From Halodurantibacterium daqingensis (lineage in GTDB: Bacteria; Pseudomonadota; Alphaproteobacteria; Rhodobacterales; Rhodobacteraceae): a DNA stretch of 64,000 nucleotides. This document shows positions 57,188-64,000 of this stretch, one piece after another. The number at the start of each line of letters is the position of its first letter. The first letter of the stretch is position 1. Made by a program: the position numbers and the translations under genes. A model generated the notes under the pieces. That model had not been told where the DNA came from. It worked only from the letters and a program-made list of their open reading frames with translations, and did not search any database. The stretch covers positions 1-64,000 of the forward strand of contig NZ_JBHTFQ010000002.1 of NCBI RefSeq assembly GCF_042666235.1. The letters run 5' to 3'.

Positions 57188-59053
57188 ATGTCGGATCAGG
57201 TCTGGATCGGGCGCGATGGCGCGCTGGTCGTTTTGCGCTTCATCGAGCGGGCAGGGCAGGCCAGGCGAATCGGGCCCCTGCTGGACGCGGCGCGCTGCAA
57301 CGCGCTGACCGAGGCGCTTGCGACGCTTGCGCCTGATGATGCGGCGGTTCTGCTGGTATCGGGCGGTCCCGGCTTTGGCTGGGGGCCCGAGCCCGACCGG
57401 CTTCCTGATGCGTCCGAGGCTGAAGCCCTTGCGCGACTCTGCGACAGGATCGACCGCATGCCGGTTCCGGTGGTAGCGTTGCTGCAGGGTGCGGCGCTTG
57501 GCGCAGGCTTCGAACTGGCGCTTGCGGCGCATTATCGGGTTGCCCTTGCGGATGCGCGGCTCGGCTTTCCCGACATCATGCTTGGCCTTCCGCCGGGGGC
57601 CGGAGCGACGCAGCGCTTGCCGCGCATCATCGGTGCCGAGGCGGCTGTGCGGGTGCTGCTCTCGGCGCCTGCGGTCGATCTGCCCGCGGCGCAGGATCTG
57701 GGCCTTCTGGATGCGGTCGTTCCGGATGAAGCTGCGGCCCGGGCGTTCGCGCTGTCGCTTGTCGGTCAGCCGCGCCCGGCGCCGACGCGCCTTGATCGGC
57801 TGGATCTGCGTGCGGGACATGCCGCGGTCAATGCTGCGCGTGCGGTATTGCGGGCGCCGGCCCTTCCGGCGCTCAGGGCGGTTGTCGATTCGGTCGAGGC
57901 AGCGCTGCTGCTGCCATGGGAGGCGGGCCTCGCCTATGAACGGGTGCAGTACGAGGATTGCCTGCGATCGGAAGCAGCACGCGGCCTGCGCCATGCTGCC
58001 CTTTGCGACCAGCGCGTCGCGCGGCTGCAGGATGCCGCCGCCCAGGGCGCGGATCTTCCCGAGACGTTGCTGCTTTCCGCGATGCCCGCAAACCTGGCCC
58101 AAGCGGCGCTTGCTGCGGGAATGCGTGTGGTCCTGTATCATCCGGAGAAGGATGGTGCGCTTGCAGCACTCCATGGACTTGCGGAACTGCTTGATGCCGC
58201 CGAGGCGGAGGGGCGGCTCACAGGTTCCGAAATCGAGGACAGCTGGTCCCGGCTTGTCGCCACGACCGAGAGTGCCAGGGCCGGGCAGGCCGAGCTTGCG
58301 CTTCTGGGCGATGCCGATATTGCACGACGGTTGCGCCCGCATCTGCCAGCCAGCCTTCCGCTATGCGTGACCGAACCCGTCGCTGGCGCCGTGACGATGA
58401 CCCCTGTGCCTGGCGCCTGCCAGCCGCGCCTGTGGGAGATCCGCAGCGAGGGCGCTCCACCTCGCGCCACCGCTGCGGCTTACGGCCTGATGCGTGCGCT
58501 GGGCTGGCCGGCTTTGCCTGGCAGCGCCGTCGGTTCACCGGTGTTGCTGGTGCTTGCGGAGGTTCTGCGCGTGCTCGTGACGATGAGGGACGACGGGCTC
58601 GAACCGGCAACAATCGACGCAAGGCTCGGGGTCGAGGGGTGGAGCCCCTCGCCGCTGCGGCATCTGGAACAATCGGCGGTAGCCCGGGCCGTTGCGGCCG
58701 CCGAGCCATGGCCGGATGCCGCGTCAGGCATGCCCGTCTGGGAAGCGGTTCTGGCTGCGGCCGCGCAGGGGGCGGCGCGGCTTCTTCAGGCCGATCCGGC
58801 TGTGCAGCCCTGGATGATCGACCATGCGCTTGTGCATGCTGCAGGCTTTCCGCGCTGGCGCGGCGGCCCTCTGGCTGCGGCCGATCATCACGGGTTGAAG
58901 CGCATCATCGCCCGTATCCAGGCAATGGGGCAGCGGCCGGTGCCGCTTCTTGCCGACCTTGCAAGGAGTGGCAGCGGATTCGACGCGCTGGACCGGGCGC
59001 CGGCGCTTCGACCCGTGGCGGCGCCCCCTGCCGCCCGTATCAGCCCAGGATGA
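57188..59053 (+). CDS. FadJ-like protein with intact hydratase fold and eroded dehydrogenase domain
   Basis: A 621-residue protein laid out like the fad alpha subunit. Residues 1 to about 195 are a crotonase-type domain: GAALGAGFELALA has the first catalytic Glu (109), but the second position is Asp129 (GFPDIML instead of the usual GLPE). Where the NAD-binding GxGxxG should be (about 295-320), it reads LLLSAMPANLAQAALAAG, with the Gly residues lost. The C-terminal PRWRGGPLAAADHHGL matches FadJ tails. The frame is open and codon use normal, so it is not a fresh pseudogene. It may be a non-oxidising hydratase or isomerase, or a scaffold. It stands alone on the plus strand. Confidence 0.75.
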   Translation: MSDQVWIGRDGALVVLRFIERAGQARRIGPLLDAARCNALTEALATLAPDDAAVLLVSGGPGFGWGPEPDRLPDASEAEALARLCDRIDRMPVPVVALLQGAALGAGFELALAAHYRVALADARLGFPDIMLGLPPGAGATQRLPRIIGAEAAVRVLLSAPAVDLPAAQDLGLLDAVVPDEAAARAFALSLVGQPRPAPTRLDRLDLRAGHAAVNAARAVLRAPALPALRAVVDSVEAALLLPWEAGLAYERVQYEDCLRSEAARGLRHAALCDQRVARLQDAAAQGADLPETLLLSAMPANLAQAALAAGMRVVLYHPEKDGALAALHGLAELLDAAEAEGRLTGSEIEDSWSRLVATTESARAGQAELALLGDADIARRLRPHLPASLPLCVTEPVAGAVTMTPVPGACQPRLWEIRSEGAPPRATAAAYGLMRALGWPALPGSAVGSPVLLVLAEVLRVLVTMRDDGLEPATIDARLGVEGWSPSPLRHLEQSAVARAVAAAEPWPDAASGMPVWEAVLAAAAQGAARLLQADPAVQPWMIDHALVHAAGFPRWRGGPLAAADHHGLKRIIARIQAMGQRPVPLLADLARSGSGFDALDRAPALRPVAAPPAARISPG

Positions 59054-59255
59054 TGCCGGCCACCACCAGGACCAGTCCCAGGGCCGACAGTCCCAGGGCC
59101 GACATGTTGATGATTACCACCCGTTGCAGCCGCCGGCGCTGTTCGTCTTCCGGCAGGCTGGATTTGCGAAGCCCCAGCGCCAGCACGACACACCAGATCA
59201 GCCCTGCCACCCCCAGAAGCGCCGCAGCGGCGCCTGTCCAGATAAGCCATTCCAT
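59040..59255 (-). CDS. Small two-helix membrane protein
   Basis: A 71-residue protein with two hydrophobic segments (residues 3-27 and 47-70) joined by a basic loop (RKSSLPEDEQRRRLQRV). AAAGGAAC precedes the ATG. No family recognised. Its end overlaps the end of the convergent FadJ-like gene by 14 bp. Confidence 0.6.
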   Translation of the reverse strand: MEWLIWTGAAAALLGVAGLIWCVVLALGLRKSSLPEDEQRRRLQRVVIINMSALGLSALGLVLVVAGIILG

Positions 59256-59399
59256 CCCCGTTCCTTTCTGCCGCAGGGCGCGGGTTCCCGCCCAGGGTCA
59301 AGGGCGTAGCTCAGGCATGGCAGGCTGACAAGGCCTGCCGCCCCTTGAAGGCGGGCTCGGGCAAGGCTAGGAACGGCGCGGATTATCAGGAGACCCGCG

Positions 59400-59660
59400 A
59401 TGAGCGACGTGATCAGCGACGAAGCCTATAACGTCACCGCCGAGGAACTGCGCCAGTTCATCGAACGGTATGAACATCTTGAGGCCGAGAAGAAGGACAT
59501 CGCCGAACAGCAGAAAGAAGTGATGGCCGAAGCCAAGGGCCGTGGCTATGACACGAAGGTCCTGCGCAAGATCGTCGCGCTGCGCAAGCGCCAGCCCGAT
59601 GACATCGCCGAGGAAGAAGCGGTTCTCGAACTCTACAAGGCCGCCTTGGGCATGTCCTGA
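59400..59660 (+). CDS. gapR: GapR family DNA-binding protein (DUF2312)
   Basis: An 86-residue GapR. In Caulobacter GapR binds overtwisted A/T-rich DNA ahead of polymerases and stimulates type II topoisomerases; it is essential or important in alphaproteobacteria. The sequence is a long basic coiled coil (EELRQFIERYEHLEAEKKDI through VMAEAKGRGYDTKVLRKIVALRK), the full conserved domain, at the usual length of 80-90. ATCAGGAG precedes the ATG. The 264 bp beyond it to the next gene contain nothing supportable. Confidence 0.93.
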   Translation: MSDVISDEAYNVTAEELRQFIERYEHLEAEKKDIAEQQKEVMAEAKGRGYDTKVLRKIVALRKRQPDDIAEEEAVLELYKAALGMS

Positions 59661-59924
59661 CGGCATCCCCAAGCTGAAGCCCGCCTGCTGCCGGCGCCTG
59701 GCCATGATCTGTCGGGACAACAGGACATGATGCGGCTGGGGGGCGTTGCGGACAGCGCGGCCACCTGCGCCTGAAACCGGGAAGGGCCCGATCCCGTCGC
59801 GCGCAGAATCTTGCGCAATGGGTTCCAGCTGCTTACGTCGGTCCCAACATCGGCGGGAGCGGACGTGCGGGCGCGGGAACGGGCATCCGTCTCGCCCTGT
59901 GGCGGGCGAAATCCGGCTGTCCGG

Positions 59925-60794
59925 TCAGGGACGGATCAGGGTCACGTCCGAAAGCGCGGCTATCCGCTCCACATCCTCGTCATATCCGCGCGTCAGCTGT
60001 GCGATCAGGTCGGCGTTCCAGTCCGGCAGGTCGATCTCGATCTCGAAAGCCTCGGGCTGGCCGTGATCGGCGAGATGCGCCGCGATGATGCGGTGCCGTT
60101 CTGCGGCGGCCAGGCCCGGCGTCAGCGCCGCGCGCAGCGACAAGAGCCCCGCCGTCGTCATCAGCCCCTCGAGCACTTCGAAACATCCATCGAACAACGT
60201 GTCGTCGTCGATGCCGGTCATCGCCGCAAGCACATCCTGCATGACCAGCGGGCTGTCCTCATCACACCACACTGTCACTGGCGCATCCGGGCAGGCGCGT
60301 CGGATCGCGCGCACGGTATCGGACCAACGCAGGTCGCGCGGATCGGTCATCGACAGCGCCAGTGCCTGATCCGGCCCCCGTTCCTTGGCGAAAAGCATCG
60401 GAAGAAATGTGGCGGGATTGCGGATCGCAAGGAAGAATTGGGTCGGTTCTTGCGGAAACAGCGCCCGAAGGGCCGCGCATTTCTCCTCGGCGCGCGGATA
60501 GATCTGTGTAGGCTTCAGGGCATTGGCCGCAAGCGCGAGAAAATTCTCGTTGGAAAAGACCAGCCTTCTCGCGTGATCCTCATCCATGATCGTGTCCAGC
60601 AGGACCTCCTGCGCCTCGGCGCTGGCTGGCGCGCCCTTGAGCGTTTCCAGGGCATCGCGCAGCACCGGGCGGCAGCGGTAGGGGCCGGGGATCACCGTGC
60701 CGGCCCGTGCCACCGCGCCCCTGCTCTTGAGAAGCCACTTCATCAGCCGCTCGGCGTCGGTGCAATGGGCGCCCAGATGGTAAACAACTTGCAT
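59925..60794 (-). CDS. Conserved Rhodobacterales hypothetical, possibly sulfotransferase-like
   Basis: A 289-residue protein with no firm domain. The N-terminal MQVVYHLGAHCTDAERLMKWLLKS resembles the sulfotransferase nucleotide loop (HxGAHKTGTT type), but the usual Lys/Thr pattern is not kept, so catalysis is unproven. Later blocks (RNPATFLPMLFAKERG; DARKRLVF-like HARRLVFSNENFLA) would fit the 3' part of such enzymes. ATG 60794 chosen over TTG 60797. It diverges from the iron-type permease across about 90 bp that contain a clear -10 box for the other gene. Confidence 0.5.
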   Translation of the reverse strand: MQVVYHLGAHCTDAERLMKWLLKSRGAVARAGTVIPGPYRCRPVLRDALETLKGAPASAEAQEVLLDTIMDEDHARRLVFSNENFLALAANALKPTQIYPRAEEKCAALRALFPQEPTQFFLAIRNPATFLPMLFAKERGPDQALALSMTDPRDLRWSDTVRAIRRACPDAPVTVWCDEDSPLVMQDVLAAMTGIDDDTLFDGCFEVLEGLMTTAGLLSLRAALTPGLAAAERHRIIAAHLADHGQPEAFEIEIDLPDWNADLIAQLTRGYDEDVERIAALSDVTLIRP

Positions 60795-60812
60795 CAAAAC
60801 GATTTCCTGACG

Positions 60813-60841
60813 TTCCCGCGATCCGAGTGCCCCGTTATAAT
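60813..60841 (+). promoter_or_regulatory. Promoter of the iron-type permease gene
   Basis: A consensus -10 box TATAAT at 60836-60841 and TTCCCG at 60813-60818, 17 bp apart. The expected start site is near 60848, giving a leader of about 40 nt that contains the 20-bp palindrome over the start codon. Confidence 0.5.
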
Positions 60842-60868
60842 CGCTTTTGTGGACAGGAAAACCGCTTT

Positions 60869-60888
60869 CATGTAACGCGCGTTACATG
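60869..60888. promoter_or_regulatory. Perfect 20-bp palindrome over the permease start codon
   Basis: CATGTAACGC followed directly by its reverse complement GCGTTACATG. The final ATG is the predicted start codon of the permease; the first ATG is directly followed by TAA. Because it lies downstream of the promoter it could be a repressor operator acting as a roadblock, or an mRNA hairpin hiding the start. The TGTAAC/GTTACA half-sites do not match Fur, Irr or RirA boxes. Confidence 0.55.
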
Positions 60889-62559
60889 GCTGCATCATCC
60901 GACATTCCCGCTTCCCGCTCGGCCTTGCGCCGTTTCCTGTCGGCCGAGGCGCTGAACCCCTGGTCGGTCGGGGCGCTGGTGATTGCGGCCTTCGTTCTGG
61001 CGCCCATCTTCACGGTGGTCTGGCTTGCGCTCAACCCGGTCGAGAACATCTGGCCGCACATGATGCGGACCACGCTGCCGCGCTACATGACCAACACGCT
61101 CGTGCTCATGGCCGGGGTCGGGGTGACAACCGCAGTGGTCGGGGCTGTGACAGCCTGGCTTGTGTCGATGTACCGCTTTCCGGGGGCACGGCTGCTTGAA
61201 TATGCGCTGCTTCTTCCGCTTGCGGTGCCAGCCTATGTCGGGGCCTATGCGCTGGTCGATCTGCTGGAATATTCGGGGCCCGTTCAGGTTGCGCTGCGCG
61301 AGGCCTTTGGCTGGACATCGGCGCGGGACTACTGGTTTCCGCGAATCCGCACCCGTGGCTTTGCCATTCTGGTGCTGTCTGCGGCGCTTTATCCCTATGT
61401 CTATCTGCTTGCCCGTGCGGCCTATCGCGAACAATCGGGTGCTTCTTACGAAGTTGCGCGCGCCTTGGGCACCGGCCCCTGGCGGCTGTTCCTGAAGGTA
61501 GGTCTGCCGCTTGCGCGCCCGGCCATAGCCGTTGGTGTGGCGCTGGCGATGATGGAGACGGTCAATGACTATGGGGTTGTCAGCTATTTCGGCGTCCAGA
61601 CGCTGACCACCGGGATCTTCAGCGTCTGGCTTTCCGCGGGTAATCCCGGCGGTGCGGCCCAGCTTGCCACCGTCATTCTGGGGCTGGTCCTGCTTCTGGT
61701 CGGGATCGAGCGGCTGAGCCGGCGCCGCCAGCGCTTTTTTCAAAGCGCCCGCCAAAGCCGCCCGGTCGAGAGGCGCCCGCTCGCCGGCGCGGCGGCCTGG
61801 GCAGCAACGCTTGTCTGCGCTCTTCCGGTGCTGCTGGGCTTCGTGCTGCCACTTGCCGTGATCCTGTGGCACGCGCTGCAACGACCCGATCTCTGGCTGG
61901 CGCCGGGCCTTCTGCGGGCGCTGAACAACACGCTGATCGTGGGCGGCGCGGCGGCGGTTCTGTCGGTGGTTGCGGCCCTGTTCCTGGTCTATGGCGTGCG
62001 GATGACGGGCCGAAGGTTGCCAAGGTTCCTGTTGCCGCTGACGACCATCGGCTACGCGGCTCCGGGCGCCGTGCTGGCGGTGGGTATCCTCATCCCCCTC
62101 GCCGCGCTGGATCATCGTCTTGCGGATGCGGTGGCCTGGATCACCGGGCGCGACCCGGGCCTGATGCTGACGGGGTCGGCATTTGCGGTGGTGCTGGCTT
62201 ATTCGGTCCGCTTCTTTGCCATTGCACAGGGCGCCACGGACGCGGCCTTCGGGCGCATTTCGCCGAGTCTGCCGATGGCAGCCCGGTCGCTTGGCGAAAG
62301 CCGGGCGGGGGTTTTGCGCAGCGTCTACCTGCCGCTGATGCGGGGCTCGGTCGGAACGGCTCTTCTTCTGGTCTTTGTCGATTGCGTGAAAGAGCTTCCG
62401 GCAACGCTGTTGCTGCGCCCGTTCAACTACAACACGCTGGCGACCCTTGTGCACGGACGCGCCAGCACCGAAGCCCTGACCGAAGCCGCCCCGGCCGCAG
62501 TGCTCATCATCGCCGTAGGCTTTGCCGCAGTGGCGCTTCTCGCCAGGGCGAACAGGTAG
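60886..62559 (+). CDS. Iron(III)-type ABC transporter permease (FbpB/SfuB-like)
   Basis: A 557-residue membrane protein made of two MetI-like permease halves (about 60-290 and 330-550), each with the EAA loop (YEVARALGTGPWRLFLKVGLPLARPAI; MAARSLGESRAGVLRSVYLPLMRG), the layout of FbpB/SfuB/FutB ferric iron permeases. No substrate-binding protein or ATPase gene lies in the window, so its partners are elsewhere. ATG 60886 has no Shine-Dalgarno; an upstream TTG (60847) would lie at the transcription start. AGGAAAACC further upstream suits the first ATG, which is followed by a stop, so translation start is uncertain. Confidence 0.88.
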   Translation: MAASSDIPASRSALRRFLSAEALNPWSVGALVIAAFVLAPIFTVVWLALNPVENIWPHMMRTTLPRYMTNTLVLMAGVGVTTAVVGAVTAWLVSMYRFPGARLLEYALLLPLAVPAYVGAYALVDLLEYSGPVQVALREAFGWTSARDYWFPRIRTRGFAILVLSAALYPYVYLLARAAYREQSGASYEVARALGTGPWRLFLKVGLPLARPAIAVGVALAMMETVNDYGVVSYFGVQTLTTGIFSVWLSAGNPGGAAQLATVILGLVLLLVGIERLSRRRQRFFQSARQSRPVERRPLAGAAAWAATLVCALPVLLGFVLPLAVILWHALQRPDLWLAPGLLRALNNTLIVGGAAAVLSVVAALFLVYGVRMTGRRLPRFLLPLTTIGYAAPGAVLAVGILIPLAALDHRLADAVAWITGRDPGLMLTGSAFAVVLAYSVRFFAIAQGATDAAFGRISPSLPMAARSLGESRAGVLRSVYLPLMRGSVGTALLLVFVDCVKELPATLLLRPFNYNTLATLVHGRASTEALTEAAPAAVLIIAVGFAAVALLARANR

Positions 62560-62742
62560 ACCGTCTGGCGGCTGTCCACATCGTTCGGGTGCTGGAGCAC
62601 GGTCCCATTTGCTGAGCGATGCTGAACAGGCGGTTGCTGTCGTCCAGCTTCCGGTATGGTCGGCGACGCGGAGCTTTTCGCAGATCGCGGGGGCTGTGGG
62701 AGAAAGGCCGTCGATTTAGGCACGCGGTTCGGCGCAATCGTC

Positions 62743-62790
62743 TCGGCATCGGCATCGGCATCGGCATCGGCATCGGCATCGGCATCGGCA
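62743..62790. repeat. (TCGGCA)8 microsatellite
   Basis: Eight perfect copies of the hexamer TCGGCA followed by a partial ninth. It lies in the non-coding stretch between the permease and the capsid fossil. Hexamer length keeps any reading frame, but no supported gene spans it. Confidence 0.95.
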
Positions 62791-62799
62791 TCGGATGAG

Positions 62800-63347
62800 C
62801 GACGTTACGTTGGCGCTTTCATCAAGGATGGTCGAACGCATCCCGCTATCGCGCGGCTCTCACTGCCGAGGACACCAAACGGCGCGAGGCCGGGGCCGAT
62901 CCGGAAACCCGCTCTGACCGCCAGTTCGCGGATCTGGTCGCGGGCTTCGAGCTGCGGCAGGTTGTGCTGGCCCTGGACGAGGGCCGGGCGCTGACGGGCA
63001 AGACGGCCGAGGTTGTCCGGGAAATGCGCGCGCAAGGCGGCTTCCGTGGCATCCCGGTTCCCTTCGAGGCGCTGGAACAACGCGACACGGTCCCCGCGCT
63101 GGTGCCGAACCCGGTAGAAACCCGCCCGATCATTGACCGGCTGTTCCCGGCCTCGGTGGCATCGCAGCTCGGCGTGCAGACGGTCAACATCTCGCAAGCT
63201 TTGGTCGAATGGCCGGTTGCAACCTCGGGCGCCGTCGCAGGATGGGCACCGACCGAGGGCGGCAATGTTCCCGGCCCTAACCCCTTCCAGGCGGCAGAGC
63301 GGGCGCTTTCGCCCGGCAACACCTTGGGCGCGCATATGCGGCCCTGA
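62800..63347 (+). pseudogene. Fossil of an HK97-type phage major capsid protein
   Basis: The frame ending at 63347 encodes sequence typical of HK97-fold phage capsid proteins: GKTAEVVREMRAQGGFRGIPVPFEAL, RPIIDRLFPASVASQLG and WPVATSGAVAGWAPTEGGN. The recognisable part begins about 62845 (YRAALTAEDTKRR) but has no start codon, Shine-Dalgarno or N-terminal scaffold/protease part, and stops after GAHMRP, far short of a full capsid (about 280-400 residues). No portal, terminase or tail gene accompanies it. It lies on the 3' side of tRNA-Asn, a typical integration site, so this is the end of a deleted prophage. Confidence 0.7.
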
Positions 63348-63409
63348 AGCGGGCCGAGCAGCCTGATTCATCAGCGGCGTTGGGCGCGTTCCCCCGCCTT
63401 CGACCTGTT

Positions 63410-63421
63410 CCCCCCCCCCCC
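63410..63421. repeat. C12 homopolymer
   Basis: Twelve consecutive C bases between the capsid fossil and the terminator of tRNA-Asn. Such runs are prone to slippage and to sequencing error; the exact length should be treated with caution. Confidence 0.8.
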
Positions 63422-63446
63422 GTGTTCCCCAATGCTGGAACGAGAA

Positions 63447-63466
63447 AAGCCCCCGCGAGGGGGCTT
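63447..63466 (-). terminator. Intrinsic terminator of tRNA-Asn
   Basis: AAGCCCCC and GGGGGCTT around a GCGA loop, followed on the minus strand by TTTTC. It lies about 30 bp past the 3' end of the minus-strand tRNA. Confidence 0.75.
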
Positions 63467-63497
63467 GCTCTTAAATCGCGGGCCTCTCAGAGATTTT

Positions 63498-63572
63498 TGG
63501 CTCCGGCGGTAGGGATCGAACCTACGACCAATTGATTAACAGTCAACTGCTCTACCGCTGAGCTACGCCGGA
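63498..63572 (-). tRNA. tRNA-Asn (GUU)
   Basis: A 75-nt cloverleaf on the minus strand: acceptor TCCGGCG/CGCCGGA, discriminator G, encoded CCA. The anticodon loop is CTGTTAA, anticodon GUU. The T-arm GTAGGTTCGATCCCTAC is intact, so any former phage integration restored the gene. Confidence 0.95.
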
Positions 63573-63684
63573 ACACGGGGGCGATATAGCAAGCGATTCC
63601 GGGGGCGTCCAGAGGGATTGTGAAGTTTTTCGATCACTGGAAAAGCCGTCGCGCGGGAGGCAGCGCAACGTGGCGGGTGAGGCT

Positions 63685-64000
63685 TCATCGGGCGCGAGAA
63701 AAGGGGACCATGGGGCCCGGCAAGGGGGCTGTGTGGTGGACAAGGCCGCGTTCCTCCAGATCAAGGAGATGCGCAAGCACGTTTCGCTCGGCGGCGGGCA
63801 TCATCACGGGCGGGATATCTGTATAAAGCCGCTCGGCGATGGCGCGGGGCGTATGTGCCGCGTAGGCAAGAGCGGCAAGGATCGCGGCTTCGCGACCGCG
63901 GCGATGTGCGATCAACTCGGAAATACGTGCCTGGGGTGCGTCGATTGCGGCGCCATGACCAGCCAGCAGCCGAGCTGCCGGACGCATCGAAAGCTGGCCG
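63685..64000 (-). CDS. Metallo-beta-lactamase-fold hydrolase, C-terminal part (N-terminus outside window)
   Basis: The last ~105 residues of a protein that starts beyond the window. LLAGHGAAI is the final metal-ligand His motif of LACTB2/hydroxyacylglutathione hydrolase-like enzymes. It is followed by the winged-helix tail (HRRGREAAILAALA, then IAERLYTDIPPVMMPAAERNVLAHLLDLEERGLV) found in the LACTB2-like subfamily, whose members act as endoribonucleases or thioester hydrolases. The preceding metal ligands are outside the window. The stop is at 63685; tRNA-Asn lies further downstream on the same strand. Confidence 0.8.
   Translation of the reverse strand, partial: GQLSMRPAARLLAGHGAAIDAPQARISELIAHRRGREAAILAALAYAAHTPRAIAERLYTDIPPVMMPAAERNVLAHLLDLEERGLVHHTAPLPGPMVPFSRAR

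Noticed and set aside
62656..62994. A protein reading through the TCGGCA repeat as an Ala-Ser tract
   Set aside because: No start site and no domain; it overlaps the capsid fossil in a different frame.
62805..63371. A 188-codon minus-strand frame opposite the capsid fossil
   Set aside because: No site or motif; the plus strand carries the recognisable capsid sequence.

Overview
The window looks like chromosome of an alphaproteobacterium of the order Rhodobacterales (Rhodobacter/Rhodovulum/Paracoccus-like). Evidence: high GC with strong third-position G/C bias; a MaeB malic enzyme with a phosphotransacetylase domain; GapR (DUF2312); a cdd-deoA-deoB-add-upp salvage operon; a FadJ/FadA/acyl-CoA dehydrogenase operon with a MerR regulator; a dcw cluster behind a very long leader; and a DUF1127 gene followed by CCUCCUCCC-loop hairpins, an arrangement known from Rhodobacter sphaeroides (CcaF1/CcsR). 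No rRNA, intact IS or CRISPR was seen.

Layout. 1-3.65 kb is accessory and visibly richer in A/T: a truncated polysaccharide pyruvyl transferase-like gene, a divergent sulfotransferase, a MarR regulator and a frameshifted transposase fossil, ending at a CAU tRNA. 3.7-17.4 kb is core: purM-purN, rnd, a lipoprotein, sufE, maeB, the nucleoside salvage operon, a degenerate M48-like membrane protein and an EamA transporter. 17.4-28.3 kb holds a leftward beta-oxidation operon with two MerR regulators, two hotdog thioesterases, a MATE exporter, pyrD and a DUF952 gene. 28.4-42.8 kb holds a 5'-nucleotidase, tRNA-Gly(UCC), an AGCS symporter, an ABC exporter, an acyl-CoA synthetase, tRNA-Gly(GCC), pyruvate carboxylase and a UvrD-type helicase that may be leaderless.

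42.8-45.9 kb is the most unusual part. A 71-residue DUF1127 protein is followed on its own (minus) strand by about 720 nt with 14 hairpins, nearly all presenting a CUCCUCC(UCC)C loop that mimics the 16S anti-Shine-Dalgarno sequence. Ten of the hairpins lie in five ~110-nt tandem units. R. sphaeroides has a family of four such sRNAs, so this looks like an expanded version. Next come mrp and a 726-nt gene-free leader with an attenuator-like hairpin just before mraZ, recalling the UpsM leader of the R. sphaeroides dcw cluster. The dcw run is mraZ-rsmH-ftsL-ftsI-murE-murF-mraY-murD and stops at murD.

55-64 kb: a leftward two-gene YeeE/YedE plus BLH-type phosphatase/sulfurtransferase operon behind a 34-bp inverted repeat; a DksA/TraR zinc-finger gene; a 621-residue FadJ-like protein with an eroded dehydrogenase domain; gapR; a Rhodobacterales hypothetical; and an iron-type ABC permease with a perfect 20-bp palindrome over its start codon. 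A decayed phage capsid gene lies between that permease and tRNA-Asn. The window ends inside a metallo-beta-lactamase-fold gene.
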